Shown here piece after piece: positions 35,632 to 45,300 of a stretch of DNA of 64,000 bases. The first letter of the stretch is position 1. Every line of letters begins with the position of its first letter. Both the position numbers and the translations under genes were made by a program. Below the pieces are notes generated by a model. The model was not told the origin of the DNA. It saw only the letters and a list, made by a program, of their open reading frames with translations, and searched no databases. Origin of the DNA: Moorena sp. SIOASIH (GTDB lineage: Bacteria > Cyanobacteriota > Cyanobacteriia > Cyanobacteriales > Coleofasciculaceae); the NCBI RefSeq assembly GCF_010671925.1, contig NZ_JAAHIH010000005.1, positions 248,001 through 312,000 on the forward strand. The letters are read 5' to 3'.

Positions 35632-36628
35632 TCAAGAATTAAGCCAGGAAATTATCAAGACACTCCAAGGTTTTCGAGCAGCCAAGACCAAGAATTTCTT
35701 GAAATTAGCAGAAGTTGCTGGTTTAGATATTACTAGTGACTTTGCAGGTGCTAACCTTAGGGGTGTTAATCTCAGTAGTCTTAATCTCAGCCATGCTGAC
35801 TTAAGTGATACTGATTTAAGAGATGCCAAACTCAGTGGGGCTGACTTGAGTGGGGCTGACTTGAGTGGGGCTGACTTGAGTGGGGCTAGCTTGATTTCAG
35901 CAAACTTAAGCGATGCTAATCTCAGTAATGCCCAAGTCACAGGAACTCGGTTTGGCAAAAATCCCGGTCTGGTTGAACAGACCAAGGATAACCTGATCAA
36001 GCGAGGAGGGATATGGGAACCTAGTATCACAGAAGTGCTTCTGGCTTGGAATGAATTGAATGACAGTGACCGAGATTGGATGATTGGCACAGGGGAGAGT
36101 AAAGAAATTCCAGCTGGTCATGTCTTGATTCATGAAGGAGAATCGATCAATGCACTCTACATTGTCCTCGATGGCATCTTAACCGTTTCCGTCGAAGCTT
36201 GGAAAAGTCGGGAAATTGCTAGATTATCCAACGGTGAAGTAGTCGGAGAAATGTCTTTTGTGAAAGATCATCCCCCTTCAGCTACAGTTAAAGCTTTAGA
36301 AGACTCCATTGTCTGGTCAATTGATCGAGCTAAATTAACCCATAAACTAGAGCAAGACCCCCGTTTTGCAGCTCGTTTTTATCGCTTGCTTGCTGCTGCT
36401 ATTGCTGATCGCATACACCTGACCACAATTAGCTTACTTTACTTCGAGAAAGAGTATCAGATAGAAGACCCAATGGCAACTCACCTTAGTATTGATGAAC
36501 TAACAACCTCCAGTCACTATCGGTTCATGGCAACACCGATTCATAAGGACTCGATCAAAACCTATGAAAAAGTTATTTTAGACAAAACTAAGGCAGCGTT
36601 ACTGATTAATGGGGTGATTGAATCTTAA
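35624..36628 (+). CDS. Pentapeptide-repeat protein with cyclic nucleotide-binding domain
   Basis: A 334-residue fusion. Residues 40-105 are about 13 pentapeptide repeats (ADLSG, ANLSD, with three identical GADLS units), which form a right-handed beta-helix. About 155-270 is a cNMP-binding domain: IPAGHVLIHEGE, LYIVLDGILTVSVE, LSNGEVVGEMSF and PPSATVKALED. The phosphate-binding GE.SF is kept, but the following Arg-Ala pair of cAMP binders is replaced by PSA, so ligand identity is open. No DNA-binding domain. The TAA stop is followed at once by GCTATCA heptads. Confidence 0.85.
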   Translation: MFNQELSQEIIKTLQGFRAAKTKNFLKLAEVAGLDITSDFAGANLRGVNLSSLNLSHADLSDTDLRDAKLSGADLSGADLSGADLSGASLISANLSDANLSNAQVTGTRFGKNPGLVEQTKDNLIKRGGIWEPSITEVLLAWNELNDSDRDWMIGTGESKEIPAGHVLIHEGESINALYIVLDGILTVSVEAWKSREIARLSNGEVVGEMSFVKDHPPSATVKALEDSIVWSIDRAKLTHKLEQDPRFAARFYRLLAAAIADRIHLTTISLLYFEKEYQIEDPMATHLSIDELTTSSHYRFMATPIHKDSIKTYEKVILDKTKAALLINGVIES

Positions 36629-36852
36629 GCTATCAGCTATCAGCTATCAGCTATCAGCTATCAGTTTTCAGCTATCAGCTATCAGCTATCAGCTATCAGC
36701 TATCAGCTATCAGCTATCAGTTTATGCGCTACGCGCACGCTACTTGAGGTGCTATCAGCTTATGCGCTACGCGCACGCTACGCGAACAGCTTTCAGGCAA
36801 AGGCTGACGGCTGACCACTGACCGCTGACTGCTGACTGCTGATAGCTGACAA
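36629..36852. repeat. GCTATCA heptads and interspersed palindromes
   Basis: CAGCTAT units from the stop codon of the previous gene, then GCGCTACGCGCACGCTACGCGAACA-type palindromic pieces, then TGACTGC/TGACCGC units up to the end of the Nif11 gene. Confidence 0.9.
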
Positions 36853-37227
36853 TTAATCGTTTTTTTTAATCACTTTAAACTCATCTAGCAATTGCACCCA
36901 AGTGATAGCATCTCTCTTATCAGAAACCCACCCGATCAGATTGATATCTCCTGTTTCCCAAGCAAATTTCCACCAAGCATCTAACTGTTCTTCTGTAACA
37001 TCTAATCCTATTATTTCATTTTTAAAAGTATCACTGGTAGGCTGACTGGAGTGATGCCCCTGGATAAACTGTTGCCAGTCAGCTACGGTAAACTTAAAAT
37101 TGTAATCCTGTGCTACCTTAACTACCTCTTCTGGATTTCTGGTAGCTATTAGCTGCTGTTTTAAATCTTCTTGTTGAGAAACAGCATGGAAAAATTGAGC
37201 AACATTTTCTGTATAAATTATAGACAT
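36853..37227 (-). CDS. Nif11 domain protein
   Basis: A 124-residue small acidic protein. Residues 1-50 fit the Nif11 family (AQFFHAVSQQEDLKQQL, then VVKVAQDYNFKFTVADWQQF). Many Nif11-like sequences are RiPP leader peptides ending in a GG or GA cleavage site; none is present here, and the C-terminal half is ordinary protein sequence (LDAWWKFAWETGDINLIGW), so a precursor peptide role is unlikely. No modification enzyme is nearby. The ATG at 37227 is preferred over a GTG seven codons upstream. Function unknown. Confidence 0.7.
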   Translation of the reverse strand: MSIIYTENVAQFFHAVSQQEDLKQQLIATRNPEEVVKVAQDYNFKFTVADWQQFIQGHHSSQPTSDTFKNEIIGLDVTEEQLDAWWKFAWETGDINLIGWVSDKRDAITWVQLLDEFKVIKKND

Positions 37228-37289
37228 TAGGTATAAAAAATGCGTCACTTAGGGACGCCAATTAATCGACTTTACATCTATTATTATAA

Positions 37290-37598
37290 ATAATTAGTCA
37301 GCTGTCAGCCGTCAGCCGTCAGCCGTCAGTGGTCAGCCGTCAGTGGTCAGTGGTCAGTGGTCAGTGGTCAGTGGTCAGCCGTCAGTGGTCAGTGGTCAGT
37401 GGTCAGCCGTCAGCCGTCAGCCGTTGGCCTTGGCCTTTGGGCCACGCTACGCGAATGGCTGAAAACTGATAGCTGAAAACTGATAGCTGATAGCTGAAAA
37501 CTAATAGCTGAAAACTAATAGCTGATACGCGACACGCTGATAGCTGAAAACTGATAGCTGATAACTGATAGCTGATAGCTGATAACTGAATGCTTACT
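37290..37598. repeat. GTCAGCC/GTCAGTG and GATAGCT heptads
   Basis: Heptads in two registers, CCGTCAG/TGGTCAG then TGATAGC/TGAAAAC, are separated by a GGCCACGCTACGCGAATGGC palindromic piece at 37430-37460. They run to the 3' end of the inositol monophosphatase gene; no gene is visible. Confidence 0.92.
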
Positions 37599-37601
37599 AT
37601 T

Positions 37602-38426
37602 TTATTTCCAAGAAGATAAAGGTGGTGTCTCTAACAACGCAGTACTGAGACTATCGTGAATCTTGGCATTAGTTGCCAGAATCCGCCCAGAATTAATATC
37701 AATAGGACTGCCATCATAAGCGGTAACTTTACCACCAGCTTCTTCTAGGATAACGATACCAGCGGCTACATCCCAAGGAGAAAGCCCTCGTTCCCAATAG
37801 CCATCCAATCGTCCAGTAGCAACATCACACAAATCGATGGATGCAGAACCACTACGGCGAACTCCTTGAGTCAGATGAGTCAGGTAACAGAACTCGGCAT
37901 AGTTGTTATCGGAAGTCTGCCGCCGGTCATAGGCAAATCCAGTCACTAACAAGCTCTTACCCAGGTCAGAGACTTGGGAAACCTGGATTGGCTGACCATT
38001 GCAGGTTGCCCCCAAGCCCACAGCTGCACACAATAACTCATCCCGAAAGGGGTTATATACTGCTCCCACCTGAGGCTTGCCGTCAATCAACAACCCCACA
38101 GAGGTAGCAGCAATGGGGTATTGATGGGCATAATTAGTAGTACCATCGAGGGGGTCAATCGCCCATAGGTATTTACTTTGATTGTCTCCCAGTTGACCCG
38201 ATTCTTCTGCCAGAATCGAATGGTCTGGCACATCGTTTTTGAGTATATCTAAGACTACTGCTTCTGCTTCTTTATCAGCTGCAGTGACTAAATCTCCAGG
38301 ACGTCCTTTCTCTTCTACAGTTTTGAGATTGCCCCAGTAAGTTTTCAAAACATCACCAGCAGCAGTGGCAGCTTTAGCGGCAATATCAAGGAAAGTTTGT
38401 AGTTGTTCGGAGGTATGTTCTGTCAT
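37602..38426 (-). CDS. suhB: Inositol monophosphatase family protein
   Basis: A 274-residue Mg-dependent phosphatase. Metal and substrate motifs are intact: ILAEESG (Glu near 76), WAIDPLDGTTNYAHQYP near 93-109 and WDVAAGIVILEEAGG near 220. It hydrolyses myo-inositol 1-phosphate or related sugar phosphates; in cyanobacteria this family also includes histidinol- and fructose-type phosphatases, so substrate is not fixed. ATG at 38426 is normal for the family. Confidence 0.9.
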   Translation of the reverse strand: MTEHTSEQLQTFLDIAAKAATAAGDVLKTYWGNLKTVEEKGRPGDLVTAADKEAEAVVLDILKNDVPDHSILAEESGQLGDNQSKYLWAIDPLDGTTNYAHQYPIAATSVGLLIDGKPQVGAVYNPFRDELLCAAVGLGATCNGQPIQVSQVSDLGKSLLVTGFAYDRRQTSDNNYAEFCYLTHLTQGVRRSGSASIDLCDVATGRLDGYWERGLSPWDVAAGIVILEEAGGKVTAYDGSPIDINSGRILATNAKIHDSLSTALLETPPLSSWK

Positions 38427-38458
38427 TGAGCAGATAACCTGTAGTTTATCAATTGAGT

Positions 38459-38750
<292 letters not shown>

Positions 38751-38753
38751 ACC

Positions 38754-39320
38754 CTAAGGATTTTGACGGCGAAATTCTGCTGGTGTCAAGCGCAAAGGCT
38801 GATCTGGGTTCCAAATCCCATAGCCCATAATTCTGGCGTATTCTTGAGCACGGGCTATCTTATCATCATATTTATTATTGGGGGCTAGGGGTGACGCTAA
38901 GGCACAGCCCTTAGCTACCAACTGCTCATTGACCAACACACCATCTAGCCATACATAGGCTAACCAGCGACTATAGCGGTCTTTTTCCTCAACATCAAGC
39001 TCTAACATAACCGATTTTTGATCACCAGTTTCACTAATTTCACTGAGGATCTTCTGTAAGCAGGTTTTTGCCTGATCTCCCCAAGGCTTTTGTTTCCAGC
39101 TTGGTGCGTCTATACCAATCATCCGGATTCGTGCCATTAATGGTGGATCTTGATTGGAGATCAACACATCCACCGTGTGTCCACTGATCACCTGTTGCAC
39201 TTGAGCTTCAACCTGGTTGGGGACATTTGTCAATTGGCAACCCCCGAGCAAGAGCAGAAAGCAACTAAGCAGGCTACCGGCTCTACTGCACCTCTGCTCC
39301 GCTATTGTCCTAATCCTCAT
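38754..39320 (-). CDS. Lipoprotein thermonuclease-like (SNase fold)
   Basis: About 188 residues from the ATG at 39320. A signal peptide ends in the lipobox LLGGC, which would anchor the protein by a lipid in the membrane. The SNase-like domain follows: VQQVISGHTVDVLI, ARIRMIGIDAP and QKPWGDQAK, DRYSRWLAYVWLDGVLVN, and ARAQEYARIMGYGIW. Staphylococcal-nuclease homologues cleave DNA and RNA with Ca2+. I cannot confirm that all catalytic residues are kept. It overlaps the ferredoxin gene by 11 bp, so the two are co-transcribed. Confidence 0.8.
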   Translation of the reverse strand: MRIRTIAEQRCSRAGSLLSCFLLLLGGCQLTNVPNQVEAQVQQVISGHTVDVLISNQDPPLMARIRMIGIDAPSWKQKPWGDQAKTCLQKILSEISETGDQKSVMLELDVEEKDRYSRWLAYVWLDGVLVNEQLVAKGCALASPLAPNNKYDDKIARAQEYARIMGYGIWNPDQPLRLTPAEFRRQNP

Positions 39321-39678
39321 CCAGTGGCAGCCCAAACCGAACCTTTCCTTTAGCAAAATATCGACCAAACTGAAGTTCATAGACTTCATCTTCATCCTGA
39401 GTCTCTACCTCTAGGTCTGACCGGGGATAACTCACACATAATAGAGCATAGCCTTGGTCCCGCAATTGTGGAGATAGTCCCATGGCTTCCGGTTGGTAGA
39501 CTTTTCCAGCCAACACTCGCACTGCGCAAGTGGTACAGGCTCCATTGCGGCAGGCAAAGGGTAACTCCACACCCTGCTTTTCTGCGGAATGCAAGATATA
39601 GCGGTCTGTTGGCACGTTTACCTTGTGCTTAGCACCAGTTTGGCGATTATGAATCTGAATGGTGTACGATTGAGTCAT
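39310..39678 (-). CDS. [2Fe-2S] ferredoxin with C-terminal extension (FdC2-like)
   Basis: A 122-residue plant-type ferredoxin. The cluster-binding cysteines are in FACRNGACTTCAVR and ALLCVSYP. The C-terminal extension after the fold (ETQDEDEVYELQFGRYFAKG) closely resembles the extension of the FdC2 proteins of plants and cyanobacteria, whose redox potential is higher than that of photosynthetic ferredoxin; that match is from memory. The ATG at 39678 (MTQSYTIQIHNRQTG) is chosen because the frame upstream is the antisense of a tRNA-Ser gene. Confidence 0.85.
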   Translation of the reverse strand: MTQSYTIQIHNRQTGAKHKVNVPTDRYILHSAEKQGVELPFACRNGACTTCAVRVLAGKVYQPEAMGLSPQLRDQGYALLCVSYPRSDLEVETQDEDEVYELQFGRYFAKGKVRFGLPLDED

Positions 39679-39761
39679 TGACTTCCTATATAATTTTCTG
39701 TACAATAAGAAATCGGGCGATGAATTGAAAAAATTCAAAGCTCCAACTGAATACTTTACCT

Positions 39762-39848
39762 GGAGAGGTGGCCGAGTGGTTGAAGGCGCAGCACTGGAAA
39801 TGCTGTTTAGGGGCAACTTTAACGAGGGTTCGAATCCCTCCCTCTCCG
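39762..39848 (+). tRNA. tRNA-Ser (anticodon GGA)
   Basis: An 87-nt class II tRNA. The acceptor stem pairs GGAGAGG (39762-39768) with CCTCTCC (39841-39847), followed by discriminator G. D arm GTGGCCGAGTGGTTGAAGGC, anticodon stem CAGCA/TGCTG with loop CTGGAAA (anticodon GGA, reading UCC and UCU), a long variable arm and T loop GGTTCGAATCC are all visible. CCA is not encoded. Confidence 0.97.
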
Positions 39849-39864
39849 TACCCATTCAATAAAT

Positions 39865-40050
39865 ACTATCAGCATTCAGCGGTCAGCATTCAGCGGTCAG
39901 CGGTCAGTGGTCAGCGGTCAGTGGTCAGCCGTCAGCCTTTGCCTGTTCGTGTAGCGTGGGCGTAGCCCATAAGCTGATAACTGATAGCTGATAGCTGATA
40001 ACTGATAGCTGATAGCTGATAGCTGATAGCTGATAGCTGATAGCTGACCG
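39865..40050. repeat. GTCAGCG and TGATAGC heptads
   Basis: Heptads surround a GTGTAGCGTGGGCGTAGCCCATAAG palindromic piece at 39949-39973. The promoter of the carbonic anhydrase gene must lie within about 90 bp after the array. Confidence 0.9.
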
Positions 40051-40139
40051 AAATACAAACCTGAAAGTCAATTAAGACGGCTATTGCCTATAAAATTATT
40101 GAAGATCCCAATTATAGAGCATCTAGCTGTAAGCCTTAA

Positions 40140-40826
40140 ATGAAGCAGTTGATTCAAGGTCTGCATCAATTCCAGACCAAATACTTCGAGACCCACCGAG
40201 ACCTATTTGAGTTACTGTCTCACGGGCAGCATCCCAGAGTACTATTCATCACCTGTTCAGATTCTCGCATTGACCCGAGTCTGATTACTCAAACTGAGCC
40301 TGGTGAAATGTTCATCATCCGCAATGCTGGGAATATCATACCGCCTTATGGAGCAAGTAATGGCGGTGAACCAGCAGCAGTAGAGTATGCTATTTATGCC
40401 TTAGGCATTAACGAAATTGTCGTATGCGGTCACTATCGCTGTGGAGCGATGAAAGGTTTACTGAAAATCGACAAGCTAGAAGAGGACATGCCAGCGGTTT
40501 ACCAATGGCTCAAGCATGCCGAAGCTACTCGCCGGATTATCAAAGAACACTATCAAGACTATGAAGGTGATGAACTCCTGAATGGGGCGGTGGAGGAAAA
40601 TGTCCTTAACCAGCTACAAAATTTACGTACTTACCCAGTTATTCAATCTCGACTCAGAAGTGAGGAAATTCGGCTTCATGGCTGGGTCTATAAGATAGAA
40701 ACGGGAGAGGTTCTGGAATATAGTCCACTGCAAAAACAGTTTGTACCACCTCAAACCCAGTTTTCAAGAGGAGCATGGATAACACCTCAGCAGCAAGCAA
40801 GAATTTATAAAGGTTCTCCGGAATAA
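40140..40826 (+). CDS. Beta-carbonic anhydrase
   Basis: A 228-residue beta-class carbonic anhydrase interconverting CO2 and bicarbonate. Zinc ligands are Cys39 (TCSDSR, with the catalytic Asp-Arg pair), His98 and Cys101 (GHYRCGAM). Also present are IRNAGNIIPPYG and GGEPAAVEYA. It is shorter than carboxysomal CcaA, which has a long C-terminal extension, so localisation to the carboxysome is uncertain. No carboxysome gene is adjacent. Confidence 0.93.
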   Translation: MKQLIQGLHQFQTKYFETHRDLFELLSHGQHPRVLFITCSDSRIDPSLITQTEPGEMFIIRNAGNIIPPYGASNGGEPAAVEYAIYALGINEIVVCGHYRCGAMKGLLKIDKLEEDMPAVYQWLKHAEATRRIIKEHYQDYEGDELLNGAVEENVLNQLQNLRTYPVIQSRLRSEEIRLHGWVYKIETGEVLEYSPLQKQFVPPQTQFSRGAWITPQQQARIYKGSPE

Positions 40827-40929
40827 ACTCTAAACTAAGTGATAATAAGAAGCGAGAAAAAAAAGTAGATGCAACCCTGCTTAGAGGTGCTATATTCCAA
40901 TTAGCGTCATTTTTACTCTTAGCCTCTGG

Positions 40930-40960
40930 TAAACTGTTGTCAGTAGTCGTCAACAGTTTA
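40930..40960 (+). terminator. Inverted repeat downstream of the carbonic anhydrase gene
   Basis: TAAACTGTTG (40930-40939) pairs perfectly with CAACAGTTTA (40951-40960) around an 11-nt loop. There is no T run, so terminator function is tentative. Confidence 0.35.
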
Positions 40961-41051
40961 CAGCCAACAGTTAAATCAGCTTCTTAGTTTACAACAACCT
41001 ATTTGCAACCCTATGTGTAGATGCCCTGATAGTTGATTCCCGTTGGAGTAG

Positions 41052-41255
41052 TTATCGTCCTACCGTCTTCTTAACGTTAGTCAACACAATACCCGAAACT
41101 AGCTCGTCTATAAAACAGCCTCTATAGTGCCGAGATTTCGGTTTAGATATTACTATAGTAGAAGCTCTTTCAAGATTAAGATAACCGTACAATTGCGGAA
41201 TTATTTGAATATCCCAATTGGAGACATTGGGCAATTTTACGGTTCTTTTGGTCAT
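41052..41255 (-). CDS. Possible small protein of unknown function
   Basis: A 67-residue frame starting MTKRTVKLPNVSNWDIQIIP and ending VLTNVKKTVGR. No recognised family, no Shine-Dalgarno, no neighbour on the same strand. Residue composition is protein-like, but the ORF is short and could be chance. Confidence 0.25.
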   Translation of the reverse strand: MTKRTVKLPNVSNWDIQIIPQLYGYLNLERASTIVISKPKSRHYRGCFIDELVSGIVLTNVKKTVGR

Positions 41256-41270
41256 GGGTAATGGGTTAAG

Positions 41271-41345
41271 GGGAGTAGGGAGCAGGGAGTAGGGAGTAGG
41301 GAGTAGGGAGTCGGGAGTCGGGAGTCGGGAGTCGGGAGTCGGGAA
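41271..41345. repeat. GGAGTAG/GGAGTCG heptads
   Basis: AGGGAGT units change to CGGGAGT at about 41310. A region similar to the family E flank (AAAAATCCTGTGTACCTAATTAG) follows at 41396-41418. Confidence 0.9.
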
Positions 41346-41473
41346 CAGCGGATCTGGGAACAGGGAAAAGATAATAGGGAAGATACAAGAGGGAAAAAAT
41401 CCTGTGTACCTAATTAGGGTATAAACCGCTATAGTCGCGACGGGTCAATTGAAAAGCGGAGGAAGAATAGCCA

Positions 41474-41833
41474 ATGGAAGAATTAATCACTCTAAAGGAA
41501 TTACTGTACGAAGGCAAAATCCCTGAAGCCCTGGAACTGATTGAAGAATTGGAGGAGATCAGCAAATCGGATAAACTGAATAAACTATTTAGCTACGGAA
41601 TTATTCTGCTGTTACAGCTAATCAAAAAAGCGGCTGAGAAACGGACGACTAAATCTTGGGAAGTATCAATCCGTAATGCTGTTAAACAAATTCAACGAAC
41701 TAATAAGCGCCACAAGGCTAAAGGAACTTATCTAACCGAAGCGGAATTATTAGAAACTTTAGAAGATGCCTATCAATCCGCACTAGACCGCGCTTCATTA
41801 GAAGCATTTGAAGGAACTTATGAAGCTGAATAA
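41474..41833 (+). CDS. DUF29 family protein
   Basis: A 119-residue all-helical acidic protein. The C-terminal half (KSWEVSIRNAVKQIQRTNKRH, LTEAELLETLEDAYQSALDRAS) has the SWxxxI and AYxxA pattern of cyanobacterial DUF29 proteins. The N-terminal part differs from the classic form. DUF29 has no known biochemical function and is abundant in bloom-forming cyanobacteria. GGAGG lies 11 nt upstream of the ATG. Confidence 0.65.
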   Translation: MEELITLKELLYEGKIPEALELIEELEEISKSDKLNKLFSYGIILLLQLIKKAAEKRTTKSWEVSIRNAVKQIQRTNKRHKAKGTYLTEAELLETLEDAYQSALDRASLEAFEGTYEAE

Positions 41834-41931
41834 ATTGCTAAAATGGTGGAGCGCGAGGAAATTATAAAAACAGCAATGGATTTGATTTTGTAGGGCTATC
41901 AGCTATCAGCCGTCAGCAATCAGCTATTAGC

Positions 41932-42220
41932 TATAGCGCTAGGCAAGAGGCAAGAGGCAAGAGGCAAGAGGCAAGAGGAACCCACCCCTAACCCCTCCCA
42001 GGAGGGGAAGGCAATAGGCAATAGGCAAGAGGCAAGAGGCAAGAGGAACCCACCCCTAACCCCTCCCAGGAGGGGAAGGCAATAGGCAATAGGCAAGAGG
42101 AACCCACCCCTAACCCCTCCCAGGAGGGGAAGGCAATAGGCAATAGGCAATAGGCAATAGCTTACTAGAACAGCTTTTGCTACTTGTATCAATGTCCTAA
42201 CTTTAATGCGTAGTGCTATA
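41932..42220. mobile_element. Composite mini-element, family D copy 1, carrying heptads
   Basis: Ends TATAGCGCTA (41932-41941) and TAGTGCTATA (42211-42220) are inverted repeats with one mismatch. Inside are AGAGGCA/ATAGGCA heptads interleaved with three copies of a 30-bp segment (AACCCACCCCTAACCCCTCC plus AGGAGGGG) at 41979-42140, then a tail (AACAGCTTTTGCTACTTGTA). The same ends and tail frame an AGAGGCA array at 56926-57097. Confidence 0.65.
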
Positions 42221-42332
42221 TCAGTTATTAGCAATCCATGTAGGAATTGTTATAATTCTTGATGCCCTATTCCCTACTCCCTACTCCCTACTCCCTACTC
42301 CCTACTCCCTTTGCTACAAATATTAGCATTGA
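42221..42332. repeat. CTCCCTA heptads
   Basis: ATTCCCT/CTCCCTA units at 42266-42310 lie just beyond the 3' end of sbcC. Confidence 0.85.
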
Positions 42333-45300
42333 TCACATCGATAAACTTAACTGAGAGCCAAGGGATGTCTTAGATACTTCAATCCTGGTCTGAAAGGCTT
42401 CTTTAAACTGAGGCATATGAGTCACGGTTAGAATACAAGCAAAATCGGATGCGATCGCATTAATTGCTGCAATCAGTCGCTCACACCCCTCGGCATCTTG
42501 GGTGCCAAACCCCTCATCCACAATCAACATTTGTAAGGATGTGCCTGAGCGTTGGGCCAACAGTTGTGCTAATGCCAGACGAATGGCAAAATTAATCCGA
42601 AATGCTTCACCACCGGAATAGGTTTCATAAGGTCTAGTACCAGTGGCATCAGCAATTAAAATATCTAAGGTATCAATCAGTTTGGTTTTTTTCTTAGAAG
42701 ACCGACTCCCTGCCTTTTGGGTAACAATTTGGATGTGTAACTGATTCCCAGTCAGTCTAGCCAAAATTTGATTGCTTTGGGCTTCTAGTTGAGGCAAAAT
42801 ATTCTCTATCATTAGAGCCTGGATGCCATTTTTGCCAAATGCGATCGCTAATTCCTGATGCACCCGATATTGCCGCTGGAGTTGTTGCAGCTTTTCGAGT
42901 TGCTGTTGATACTGACTTTGTAGGGATTCCAGTTGCTGCAACCGTTGTTGGAGACGCCCCTGCTGGGATAGTTGTTTATCCATTTCCCGTCGGCGCTGCT
43001 TCATCCCCTGTTCTAAGGCTTGGATGTCCCTAGTGACATCAGGACTTTGTTCCATTTGCTTGACAATGTCCTCAATTTGTGTATTAACCTCCTTGAGATT
43101 AGAGCGTCTGCTCTGGAGGCTTTGAGTTAGGCTTGCCAAGCGTTGACCGACTTGGGGCTGTTGCTCTTGGGCAGTTTGTAATTCCTGATAAGGCAGTTGC
43201 CAAGATTGGGCTTGACGCAACGAGGCTCTAACCTGATTATGAGCATCCAAGTTATAGCCAATCTCAGCAATGTATCGATCCAGCTGATCCAATTGCTGCT
43301 TCAACGGGGAATTCGTTTGTAACTGATGCACCGAGGCTTGAAGAGTATCCAGCTTTCCTTGCAGCTGTGGTTTCTGGGCATCAATTTTTTCCTGACGCCG
43401 CCGTGCTTCTTCTAGCTTAGCCGAGTGGATTTCAGCCCAGCGCCAGCGGTCAACTTCCCCCCGTGCTAGAGCATGGGTTTGTTCATCGTAGTTGAGCTGT
43501 TGGACTCGGAGGTCGAGTTGCCTGAGTTCTTCGTGTAATTCTACCCCATAACCAGGAATACTAAGGGATTGTTGCAGTTCTTTCTTTTCCTCAGATACTT
43601 CATAGAGTCGGTCGTAAACTTCGTCAGTGGCTTCTAGTTGTGCTGCTAGTTGTCCCCGTTGTTCTAGCAACTCTTCATAAGGAGAGAGTTGTTTGGAAAT
43701 TTGGGAGTATTCATGGCGCAACACCTGAAGTTCTCGTTCACAAACTGTTAGCTGCTCTCGTACTACCCAGAATTGATCTTGAACATCCTTGTGCTCAGCA
43801 GTAGTTTTCTGAATCACCCGGTGAGAATGGGCTGCATCTAGAGGCTGCTCGCATAAGGGACAAACTGCGTTCTGAACTTGCAGCAATTCGATTTTTTGGG
43901 TCAGTTCCCCCAATAATTTTTCATAGCGGCGTTGGTTTTCTTGGAGGCGTTCTCGAAAGCCTCGACGTTCTAGTCCTTTGTCCTGTAACCGAGACAGGTA
44001 GACCCGCTTTTTCTCTAATTCCCCAAGTTCAGCCTCTAACTGAAGTGCCGCCTGTCTCAGCTGAGGTGTTGTTGCTACTTGCTGGGATAACTGTTTTTCA
44101 GAAGAGACTAGTTCTTCTAATTTGGCACTGAGTCTGGCTTGAACCCGGTCAAGTTCGCTTTGGATAGACCCACGGCGTTGCAACAAGGGAGAGACTTCTA
44201 GTTGCAGATTATCTAGCTGCTTGAGGCGTTCACGAGATCGGTTAAGTTGTGCGAGGGCTGTAGCCACTTGCCCTGAACGGGAGAGGGTATCTTGAATCTC
44301 TTGCTCTTGAGTACCCAAGGCTTCTAGTTGAGCTTGGATATCACGAATTTGCAGATTAAGTTGATTAATTTCTTGATTGAGCTGCTGTTGGAGTTGTTGT
44401 CGTTGCTGTTGCGCTTTCTGATAAGTCTGTAATTTGGCGGCAAGACTTTCTTCAAGTTCTTGTAGCTGGAGGTATTCGGCATAACCAGCAGTAATTTGTT
44501 GGTCTTGAGAGAGTAGTTCAGAAAGTTGTTGTTGTTGAGCAACAGCAGTAGCAATGTCTTGTTGTATGCGATCGCAATCTTGAGTAAGATTACGATATTG
44601 TGTCCTAACAAAGTTCAGCTGTTGTTCCCAGCTATTCCGCTGATGTCCAATGGCTTGTAGTTGTTTGAGTTGTTGGGCGTCTTGGTCTTGGTCTTGTTGC
44701 AGCTGGTGTAAGGCAGTTTCCAGGGTAGCTGTTTCCTTTGCGATCGCATCCCGTTCTCCGAGTTGTTCCTTAATACCCTGCAAACTTTGCTCTAGCTGTT
44801 CTACTTGACCTTTCAACTGCTTTGACAAATCCTTTGCCTGGTCTGCCAATTTTTCGTACTGGTCTAGTTTGAGCAAATCTGCCAGAATTTGTTTCCGTTC
44901 ACTGGGACGCCTGACCATAAACTCATCGGCTCGACCTTGACGCAGGTAAGAGGAGTTGATAAAGGTATCGTAATCTAGCTTGAGATTCGCTATTATTAAT
45001 AATTGAGTTGCTCGTACTCCTTTCTGGGTTAAAGACTTAAAACCATTTGGTGTTTCCACTTGAAACTCTAGGGAACTCCCCTGTTTTCGGTGGCGAGTCC
45101 GAATAATTCGATGGGTTTGTTGATTATTTTGAAAAATAAAGTCTACTCGGACTTCCTTCGCCCCAGTATGGATGACATCGTTTTCCGAAGCAACACGGCT
45201 TTGTCCCCAAATCGCCCAGGTAATGGCTTCTAGCAGGGACGATTTCCCGGCTCCATTCTGACCACAAATACAGGCAGTGTGAAGACCCCGAAAGTCTAGA

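Noticed and set aside
36618..36821. Frame of SAISYQL repeats
   Set aside because: Translation of GCTATCA heptads.
36853..37227. RiPP precursor peptide
   Set aside because: No cleavage motif, the C-terminal half is normal globular sequence, and no maturation genes are nearby.
39679..39855. N-terminal extension of the ferredoxin (MGTEREGFEPSL)
   Set aside because: It is the antisense of tRNA-Ser, a known source of mis-annotated starts; MTQSYTIQ fits the family.
39768..39965. 65-residue plus-strand frame over the tRNA
   Set aside because: Coincides with tRNA-Ser and following heptads.
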